In this document: positions 9,795 through 16,847 of the stretch, in pieces
Position numbering within the stretch: position 1 is the first letter of the stretch
How the letters are laid out: every line of letters begins with the position of its first letter
Assembly (NCBI RefSeq): GCF_000026365.1
Contig: NC_012995.1
Location: 436,501 to 500,500, forward strand
Source of the DNA: Zygosaccharomyces rouxii
Lineage: Eukaryota > Ascomycota > Saccharomycetes > Saccharomycetales > Saccharomycetaceae
Reading direction: 5' to 3'
DNA: 64,000 nt
Notes under the pieces: generated by a model
Databases searched by the model: none
Seen by the model: the letters and a program-made list of their open reading frames with translations, nothing else
Told to the model about the DNA's origin: nothing
Made by a program: the position numbers and the translations under genes

Positions 9795-10140
9795 AACTAC
9801 CACACCTGGTGTGAACTTGGGGCAATGGAACCAAACAGTATGAAAATGAATCAGCATTTACAAAATAGAGACGCCAGCGACGGGGGTAAACGTGGTAATT
9901 TTTTCGGTGGAAATCAAACCTTTCACTTTTTTGAGAGAGTTAGAAGCTTTTGTTTACGATATGGATGTGGTTGGACCAAGAAGTTACTCGAGCCTCTTTT
10001 CCCTAGCCAGTTGTTACTTTACCATGACCTGGACTGTATTGCTACGGATGCGCTTAGAGCGTGTGAAGCTCTTTTTGATTAGATCAATGTTGCCTTAGAA
10101 CATAAAGAATTTACCGGCTAACAACGGCCTCTCGATTCTC
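9795..10140 (+). pseudogene. Second DUP-family relic, copy A
   Basis: Reading across frames gives a decayed DUP domain: a G-LGQW/NQ-like start near 9815 (GTGAACTTGGGGCAATGG), then a FF-G-NQTFHFF segment near 9905 and an F-PL-like segment, followed by SYSS and SCYFT in shifting frames. The homologous stretch at 13640-13990 shows the same motifs with different stops and frameshifts, so neither copy encodes a protein. Open frames of 68-85 codons here are parts of this relic. Confidence 0.55.
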
Positions 10141-10307
10141 TGTCAATAAAATCTTCTTTGGTCATGAGTATTCAAGGACATAGATTTTGAAGAGTTTTAG
10201 CCAAAAAATAGAACCATGACTGGAACCGAGGGCTTTTGACTGTCACACCACAGAAACCCAGAAGAAATTAGCTCTTAATGTGCTTTTTATCTCCTATGAA
10301 AAACATA

Positions 10308-11168
10308 CTATTGAGGGGTAGGGAATGAATTAAAAATGGCACGAGAAATCAGCAAGACAAGGAGGGCCAGGGCCATGATCATAAAGGATGCGACCTCTAT
10401 TGTCCCCAAGTAAAGCATTGAGGTGTTGAAAATACTACGAGATTTCTCGAAAATATCATCTCTACATCCATCTTCCTCTGCCGTATATGATAATTCACCA
10501 AAGTTTTCAACGCTTTCGTCATAATTTGCAACTGCTCTCTCAACTAGCACCTTATTTGATGGATTTTTCCAAAAATTCCTGTACATCTTCCCCTCGCAGT
10601 AACATCGGATGTCGTAGGTCTGACGCTCTATTGGTTTTACTAATTCTCTCACAAAAAAGCGCATACAATGCCCCCCACCGTAAAAAACGGAGTAATGATA
10701 TCCTTTCTCTTCAGAAAAGTGATTAACTCTAGATGCAATTCTCCGCCAAGCTACTGGATCCCCAGTCAGGTCCATTTCACCGACTTCTTTCAATAACTTT
10801 TGGAGCACTTTTGTCTCAATATCAATTTTTTTCCTATGGTAGATGAAGTTCATAAAAAACACAGTAAAGCATAGGAAGTAATGAATGATCATCCATAAAG
10901 GGGAAAATATATCTGAGAGTTTTGTTTCAAGTTGATCATCATAAAAGCCGCGCAGACTAGAGTACGCCAACAGTACAAACGATGACGAATATGCAGCGGA
11001 AAGAGGAAGGATAATGTCGGATATCCATGTTTTCTCGAAGAAATATGGGGCAAGGAAGTATGTCAACTTTCCGCCAGAACTGTCCTCTGGTAATTCTATT
11101 TCCTCCTCTTCATACATCTGTACACACTTTTCTAAATCCATTTCACTTTCGTCGCTTATCATACTCAT
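10308..11168 (-). CDS. DUP240/COS-family membrane protein, copy A
   Basis: Intact gene for a 286-residue membrane protein that I place in the DUP family (DUP240 and COS proteins of Saccharomyces). The acidic N-terminus leads into an ELPEDSSGGKLTYF segment. Two membrane segments follow at about 50-72 and 90-110. The DUP core then has the pattern DPVAWRRIASRVN...EEKG...VFYGGGHC..FFVREL...P, matching the family's W-x-N-x-E/K-x-FF/FY-x-C-x-FF spacing. A third hydrophobic segment lies near the C-terminus (about 253-277), which S. cerevisiae DUP240 proteins do not have. COS and DUP240 proteins act in sorting of plasma-membrane cargo or at membranes generally; the function here is unknown. A TATATAAAAGG-like box lies about 65-75 bp upstream. 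The assignment rests on motif spacing, not on a search. Confidence 0.75.
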   Translation of the reverse strand: MSMISDESEMDLEKCVQMYEEEEIELPEDSSGGKLTYFLAPYFFEKTWISDIILPLSAAYSSSFVLLAYSSLRGFYDDQLETKLSDIFSPLWMIIHYFLCFTVFFMNFIYHRKKIDIETKVLQKLLKEVGEMDLTGDPVAWRRIASRVNHFSEEKGYHYSVFYGGGHCMRFFVRELVKPIERQTYDIRCYCEGKMYRNFWKNPSNKVLVERAVANYDESVENFGELSYTAEEDGCRDDIFEKSRSIFNTSMLYLGTIEVASFMIMALALLVLLISRAIFNSFPTPQ

Positions 11169-12158
11169 ATTGTCTTGTTGGTTAAATACACCATTGCTGT
11201 CGCGAGTGTCAGTTTGTGTCTGAATTGCCGCCTTTTATATATTTTTCACTCCGGATTTCTTCCGCCCTTGATTGTCTCCTCCCCGCGGGGCAACTCCATG
11301 CAGAAGAAACTTGAAAGTGTCAAAATGATAACATATAGATAAGAAAGCGGTAGACAGGTACTTCAAAGATCAATTTTGAATCTCGAATCAGAGCTCTGAA
11401 GAATTGCCTTATGTCTGGTGTGTCGGCACCTTCTTTCACTTTGCTTACCCTTTTTTGTTGATAACATATAGTGCCGCCGGTTTGTCATCTGAGACATGTT
11501 CGAGTGTAAACGCTGGTTAGTTGTCTATATATTATATATATAAACTAGATACATGTGTACAGCCATTGGGTTGAATAAATCCTTGAGGTATCGAGAAAAG
11601 TGCGCACGAGGTCAATTCCGTAACAGAAACAGTCTTCAAGAAGCAATGTCGTATCCTTATCAACTTAACGCTTACGCTAATAAGGCAGACTTGCTTCACG
11701 AACACAAGGGCAAGAAACTGTCGGAGCTACATCAAGTTTTCAGCAGCGGTTCAGTTGGAATGGAGGTTGTATAGAGCCCTTAACGTGGTACAAACAGTAG
11801 AATACGTATCTATTTCTGATTAAGCTAGTGTCTTGGGAGGAATTGAAGAAGTGCCTAAAAGCCTTTTGATCTCAGGAGTATATACCCGCTCTTGTTTTGC
11901 AACGCAACATTTTGACAGGATTGCTTCTCATATATATCTACTGTCAATAGGGAAGGACATTAGCAGATGATATATACGTATAGCTAACACGAACTTTGTT
12001 CGGACTTGCATCGATTGTTACCCATTGTTATCACGAATTCCTTTTTCTGCAATCTTCGTCATGTCGCTCCCATGACGATAAAAATCTGATCTCGTTTCTC
12101 ATAGCAACTCAGGAAACTATTCACTACATACAACAAAGGAGTTCAAACAAGAACAAAC
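11169..12158. other. Gene-free spacer: DUP promoters and repeat
   Basis: 990 bases between the minus-strand DUP gene and the plus-strand DUP pseudogene at 12159. The left 170 bases repeat at 15006-15172 and hold the DUP gene promoter, with a CCCCGCGGGG palindrome at 11281-11290. The right part, from about 11430, repeats at 16085-16769. An open frame of 73 codons at 11553-11774 is not kept open in the second copy and is probably not a gene. Confidence 0.55.
11430..12158. repeat. Second repeat block, copy A (upstream region of a plus-strand DUP gene)
   Basis: Homologous to 16085-16766. The best-conserved core, 11823-11935, differs from 16443-16555 at only two positions by eye. In this copy it leads into the start of the DUP pseudogene at 12159; in the other copy it leads into a seven-codon stub with a matching ATG context. 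It is probably the old promoter and 5' leader of a plus-strand DUP gene. Confidence 0.65.
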
Positions 12159-12793
12159 ATGGAATCCGATAAAGAATCTCAAAGCCCGTATTACCCAAAC
12201 AACTCTTCAAGAGTGACTTTACATGGTCGTTTTATGAAATATCCAAGCATCGCTCCCCTCAGGTGATCTCGTGTCTATGCCTGGTCGCTGGATGGGTAGT
12301 AGCTCAGACGAATTTTATCTATAAAAATATGCTTGTCAGCGCCATGGTTGCCGGTATTCTCTTTGGATATGCAGTTGTATTACCTTTTGTATGGTTCAGC
12401 TATTCGAAATGGCACCTCAAGAATATGATAGAATTGGTTCAGCAAGTGTAGGAATCGAATCCTGGTCTTGATATTGAAAAATGGGACGAAATTGCGAATA
12501 GATTGAACTCTTCCTTTTACCAAGAGCATATCTGGAACACGTCTCACTTTTTTTATGATGGTCAACATGTTCAACGTGTGTTCAAGGATAATGTTTTAAA
12601 GCCATATCTCGAAGGGAAATTTGAAGATATTACCGATGCTGACAAGACTCAATCAGCAAGGTGTTATTTGCAATCACTAAATGAGAAGTTTGAACTATTA
12701 TTGAAGGACAATTTGCCGGAATGTTTTCTAAATTCTGAACTACCGAGAGACACTCATAGAAACAAATTCTTCTTTTACCGAGGATATTTGTAA
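12159..12793 (+). pseudogene. Nearly intact COS/DUP-like pseudogene (one frameshift, one stop)
   Basis: The ATG at 12159 opens a frame that shifts by one base within about the first eight codons. In the shifted frame the family N-terminal motif LPKQLFKSDFTWSFYEISK is clear, closely like the LP-LF-S-FTW-YEI stretch of COS proteins. Two membrane segments follow (about 12262-12300 and 12330-12405), then an in-frame TAG at 12449-12451. The DUP core is next (EKWDEIANRLNSSFYQE, WNTSHFFYDGQHVQRVF) and the frame ends at 12791-12793. With two lesions in about 210 codons this is a recently lost copy. A sequencing error is possible at the shift but cannot explain the TAG as well. Confidence 0.75.
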
Positions 12794-12839
12794 TGGGATT
12801 CTTAGTTTGTTGGTATCAGTTTGTGCCTCTGTTAAAAAT

Positions 12840-13214
12840 CGTAACTGCATTTGACCTAAAATCATTCTTTCCTTTGATTGATATCATATATTGCCAGTAT
12901 ATGTCCTAGATATTCCAACGATTCACCATAGCTGGGCATATCCAAAGATGAATACAATGCAAGCAATCACATTTTTGGCAATAATAACAAAAGTTAGTCC
13001 TGGAAAAGAACTGGATAAATGGGATCAGATAACCAAGTATACGAATCAATATTTGACTGGGGGAAATAGCGGCCATTCTGGGAATGTATTTTTCGACGGT
13101 AAGCACTGTTTAGACTGCTACCAGGATTGCTTTAAACCACTTTCCGTTGGAGACAGCTTGGTTGATGGAGAGTTGAAGGAAATTGTTGAGTTTACACAAC
13201 CAAATGTAGAGTAA
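12840..13214 (+). pseudogene. DUP-family 3' relic, copy B
   Basis: An open stretch without an ATG near its 5' end runs to a stop at 13212-13214. It carries the DUP core SPGKELDKWDQITKYTNQYL followed by VFFDGKHCLDCYQDCFKPLSVG and the tail ELKEIVEFTQPNVE. The N-terminal membrane segments are missing or unrecognisable, so it is a truncated gene. It follows the previous pseudogene by fewer than 100 bp. From about 13036 it is homologous to 9190-9378. Confidence 0.7.
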
Positions 13215-13634
13215 GAAGAGAGACAAATAAATCGGATTTTTTACTCAACCTGAGAGTGGCACTGTATAATATTTCAAAATATGTTAGCATCACACGTACT
13301 GCTACTAATGGTCCCTGGGAGTATTTAATTCCTCCGGAGTAGTTCTCGTAACTAAAAATACTGCCTTTTGGTCAAATATAATCTATAAGGACAGGAATCA
13401 GGAAAAAGAAAGATAAGGTTTAGAATTGACGGTCCTAAGTTTAATTAAAATCCTTATGTGTATGAACTCGCCCCTGTAATTACTTGTCGAGAGTTTTTCC
13501 GATATCCATGTCCAGATTGACGTCCATTGCATTTAGTGGTAATTTTATGTTCCTCCGAAGATTATATCATTCCAATGAAGCTTCCAAAGGTAAACGTAAT
13601 TGACAGAATAAATTTCTGTCTATAATAATAACTA

Positions 13635-13995
13635 CCGTTCCAGGTGTGAACTTGGGGCAATGGGACCAAACAGTATGAAAATGAATCAGCATTAACGAAA
13701 TAGAAATGCCAACGACGGGGTAGACGTGATATTTTTTTCGACGGCAACCAATGATTTCACTTTTTTGAAAAAGAGTTTAAACCTCTGGTTTCCGATAAGG
13801 ATGTGGTTGGACCAAGAAGTTACTCGAGCCGCTTGTCTCTGGTCAGTTGTTACTTCACCACGACCTGGATTGTATTGCTGCGAATGCGTTCAGAACGTGC
13901 GAAACTCCTTCTTATTAGATCGATGTGGCCTTGTAACGTTAAGAATTTACCTGCTAACGACGACCTCTCAATTATCTGTCAATAAAATCTGCTTT
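13635..13995 (+). pseudogene. Second DUP-family relic, copy B
   Basis: The translation reads VPGVNLGQWDQTV, then stops; in another frame IFFDG, then FHFFEKEFKPLVSDKDVVG, matching the DUP order W-x-Q...FFDG...F...F-PL. There are at least two stops and one frameshift. It aligns with 9795-10140, which carries different lesions. Confidence 0.6.
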
Positions 13996-14144
13996 GGTCA
14001 TGGGTATTCAAGGACATAGGTTTTGAAAAGTTTTAGCCAAAAAAATAGAACCATGACTGGAACCGAGGGCTTTTGACTGTCACACCACAGAAACCCAGAA
14101 GAAATTAGCTCTTAATGTGCTTTTTATCTCCTATGAAAAACATA

Positions 14145-15005
14145 CTATTGAGGGGAAGCGAATGAATAAAAAATGGCACAAGAAATCATCGAGATAATGA
14201 AGGCCAAGGTCATAACCACAGAGAGCGCTACTTCTATTACCACCAAGTAAATCATCGAGGTGTTGAAAGTGTTGCGAAACTTCTCGAAAATACCACCTCT
14301 ACATTCATCTTTTTCTGCCGTATGTGATAACTCTCCAAAATTCTCAACGCTCTTGTTATAATTCGCAATTGCTCTTTCAACTAGTGCCTTATTTGATGGA
14401 TTTTTCCAAAAATTCCTGTACCTTTCTCCTTCGTAATAACACCTGATGTCGTAGGTCTGACGCTCTATTGGTTTTACTAATTCTCTCACAAAAAAGCGCA
14501 TACAATGCCCCCCACCGTAAAAAACGGAGTAATGATATCCTTTCTCTTCAGAAAAGTGATTAACTCTAGATGCAATTCTCCGCCAAGCTACTGGATCCCC
14601 GGTCAGGTCCATTTCAGCCACTTCCTCCAATAACTTTTGGAGCACTTTGGTCTCAATATTAACCTTTTTCTTATCGTAGATGAAGTTCACAAAAAACACA
14701 GTAAAGAATAGGAAGTAATGAATGATCATCCATAAGGGAGAAAATACGTCCAAAAATTTCATTTCAAGTTGAGTATCAAAATAGTCACGTATACTAAAGT
14801 ACGCCAATCGTATGGATGATGGCAATAGTACAATGATAAGAGGTAAGGTAATGTCCGTTATCCATGTTTTCTCGAAGAAATATGGGGCAAGGAAGTATGT
14901 CAACTTTCCGCCAGAACTGTCCTCTGGTAATTCTATTTCCTCCTCTTCATACGTCTGTACACACTTTTCTAAATCCATTTCACTTTCGTCGCTTATCATA
15001 CTCAT
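14145..15005 (-). CDS. DUP240/COS-family membrane protein, copy B
   Basis: Intact 286-residue paralogue of the gene at 10308-11168, with the same architecture: acidic N-terminus, two central membrane segments, the DUP core DPVAWRRIASRVN...VFYGGGHCMRFF, and a C-terminal membrane segment. The first 48 residues differ at one position, and about 59 residues covering the DUP core are identical. The membrane segments and the loop between them differ at many positions, for example LSAAYSSSFVLL against LIIVLLPSSIRL. The DNA over the core (14445-14600) is identical to copy A, silent sites included. This fits gene conversion with divergence of the flanking parts. A TATATAAAGG-like box lies about 70 bp upstream. 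Function unknown. Confidence 0.75.
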   Translation of the reverse strand: MSMISDESEMDLEKCVQTYEEEEIELPEDSSGGKLTYFLAPYFFEKTWITDITLPLIIVLLPSSIRLAYFSIRDYFDTQLEMKFLDVFSPLWMIIHYFLFFTVFFVNFIYDKKKVNIETKVLQKLLEEVAEMDLTGDPVAWRRIASRVNHFSEEKGYHYSVFYGGGHCMRFFVRELVKPIERQTYDIRCYYEGERYRNFWKNPSNKALVERAIANYNKSVENFGELSHTAEKDECRGGIFEKFRNTFNTSMIYLVVIEVALSVVMTLAFIISMISCAIFYSFASPQ

Positions 15006-15322
15006 ATTGTCTTGTTGGTTAAATACACCATTGCTGTCGTGAGTGTCAGTTTGGGTCTGAATTACCGCCCTTTATATATTTTTCACCCCAGACTGTTCCG
15101 CCCCTTGATTGTTTCTTCCCCGCGCAACAATTCCATGCAGAAGAAACTCGAAAGCGTCAAAATGATAAAATTGACACAAAGAGGTGGACAGGTAATTTGA
15201 AGGTCAATTTGGAAACTCTTTAATTAACTACTTTGTGGCATAAAATCCTAACTGTTATAAATTGTCAGTGGAAATCAAAATGATATTAACCGAATGAAGA
15301 AGGACGTCCCCAGAAAATTGGC

Positions 15323-16021
15323 ATGTCCAACAAGAAGAAGAGTAAGAGTAAGGCCAGCGAGAGCCACAAGAGTGGTGGAAACAAGAACAGTCCTCGCGGA
15401 AAACACAACTCCCCCTCACTGCAAAGAGACAACAGTATCTCTGATCAGCAACGAAGCGAGAACGGCGGTACTGGCTCTAGAACATACGGGATCAAATTAG
15501 CCGCTCGCTTGTTCCACAACCCATTGTTTTCGAAAAGAGGATTTAAACATGCAAAAGAGGGATTAAAAATTAAGAGTTCAGATAACTCAATAAGCAAACT
15601 AAGGTTTACAGGCAGCATCTGTCTCTTCCTTTACCCTGTTTGGATGATAGCATACAGTATCGACGGTTTTTCATCTGGGGACATAAATAATAGTATGCAT
15701 GCTTTTGTGTATGGCAGTCCACTATTAATTGCTGTTCCTTATTGCATACGCTACTTGGATGATGTCGATACATTGCTTTTAAGCATATTTGAGATTGGGG
15801 AGAAGAGTTTGCTCGGATATTTCGCAGACCCGGGGATCAGAGAGTTCCTCTTGACTGTTTTTGAGATTGCCGGGTTCATTTATCAATGCGTGGAGGGTAG
15901 ACAAACTCGTTCGATCTTTATATGGGGAATTCTTGGTTTTACTTGTTATCTCCTAGGAAATGCTTTGCTAATCTTGAAAAGAAAGAAAAGGCCAAAACCG
16001 GTAGTGGTTGACTCGGCGTGA
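15323..16021 (+). CDS. Unrecognised multi-pass membrane protein in the DUP array
   Basis: 232-residue protein that I do not recognise. Residues 1-60 are very basic and polar (MSNKKKSKSKASESHKSGG, then Ser/Arg/Asn-rich), fitting a disordered cytosolic N-terminus. Four hydrophobic stretches follow, at about 96-112 (ICLFLYPVWMIAY), 128-142, 168-188 (weaker) and 200-218 (GILGFTCYLLGNALLIL), and the tail is lysine-rich (KRKKRPKP). It lies only in the second array unit; at the equivalent point in the first unit (near 11335-11430) it is absent. It has no visible DUP motif. The frame is clean and the start is the first ATG after an AT-rich leader. It may be a lineage-specific gene. Confidence 0.6.
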   Translation: MSNKKKSKSKASESHKSGGNKNSPRGKHNSPSLQRDNSISDQQRSENGGTGSRTYGIKLAARLFHNPLFSKRGFKHAKEGLKIKSSDNSISKLRFTGSICLFLYPVWMIAYSIDGFSSGDINNSMHAFVYGSPLLIAVPYCIRYLDDVDTLLLSIFEIGEKSLLGYFADPGIREFLLTVFEIAGFIYQCVEGRQTRSIFIWGILGFTCYLLGNALLILKRKKRPKPVVVDSA

Positions 16022-16847
16022 GTTTCTAATTTACACCTTGCCATAAAATCAGTATTTTATAAGCATGCGACTGTACGACGGAAGTGAGCTTACATTACCA
16101 CCGGTTTATCATCTGTGGGTCATGTTCGGGTGTAAATGCTAGTCAGTTGTCGATAAATAGATTATACGTATAACCATCGAGTTGAATAAATCCATGAGGT
16201 AGCGATAAAAGTACGCATGTAGTCATTTCAGCAGCAGACACAAATTTCAAGAGGCATTGTCGTTTCCTTATAAACTTAACGTTTGTGCGAATAGGGCAGA
16301 ATTGCTTCACGAATGCGAGGTCAAGAAGCTGTCGGAGTTTCCTATGTCAGGTGGGAATGACATTAAGTCTTAAGCAACGGTTCAGTTAGCATGGCGGTTG
16401 CAGAGTGCCCTCAGTGTGGTAGGATATGAGCTATTTCTCATTAAGCTAGTGTCTTGGGAGGAATTGAAGAAGTGCCTAAAAGCCTTTTGATCTCACGAGT
16501 ATATACCCGCTCTTGTTTTGCAACGCAACATTTTGACAGGATTGTTTCTCATATACTTCCACTTTCAAGCGAGAAGGACATTACAAAGGTGTATATGTAT
16601 AGGTAACATGAACTTTGTTTGAACTTGTTATCTATAATTATCTATTGTTATCGGGAATCCCTTTTTCTGTAATTCTCCTTATTTCGCTCTGATGACGATA
16701 AAAATCTGATCTCATCTCTCATAGCAACTCAGGAAGTTCGCGCATGACGATATGACAAGCACAGACATGGGCCTCGGTGAAGAAACTTAGAAACTTGATT
16801 ATTACAAAACCTTAGAAATTGAGAGAGAACTCGCGGTTGAATTTATT
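16022..16847. other. Gene-free spacer with second repeat block, copy B, and DUP 5' stub
   Basis: From about 16085 to 16769 this repeats 11430-12161, including the 113-bp core at 16443-16555. An ATG at 16767-16769, in the context ACATGG as at 12159, opens only seven codons before a stop and then similarity fades. It is a promoter with the very start of a lost DUP gene. The rest is the 3' flank of the next gene. Confidence 0.6.

Larger units (their letters stand above)
9190..11335. repeat. Tandem unit copy A, core segment
   Basis: This 2.1-kb segment is homologous, in the same order and at a constant offset of about 3,837 bp, to 13036-15172. It contains a DUP 3' relic (9196-9378), a second DUP relic (about 9795-10140) and the minus-strand DUP gene 10308-11168. 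Several stretches are identical between copies for more than 100 bp, for example 10214-10319 and 10608-10763. Others have diverged with small indels. The left boundary lies just downstream of ISY1. Confidence 0.85.
13036..15172. repeat. Tandem unit copy B, core segment
   Basis: Counterpart of 9190-11335 at an offset of about 3,837 bp. It contains the same series: DUP 3' relic, second DUP relic, minus-strand DUP gene and its promoter. Identity is patchy, with blocks lacking any difference next to blocks with many. Confidence 0.85.

Noticed and set aside
11553..11774. 73-codon frame MCTAIGLNKSLRY... in the array spacer
   Set aside because: The homologous stretch in the second unit (about 16170-16400) has early stops and an insertion, so the frame is not maintained.
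9190..16847. Transposon or LTR origin of the duplicated segment
   Set aside because: No integrase, reverse transcriptase or transposase frame, no terminal repeats and no target-site duplication were seen; tandem duplication explains the layout.
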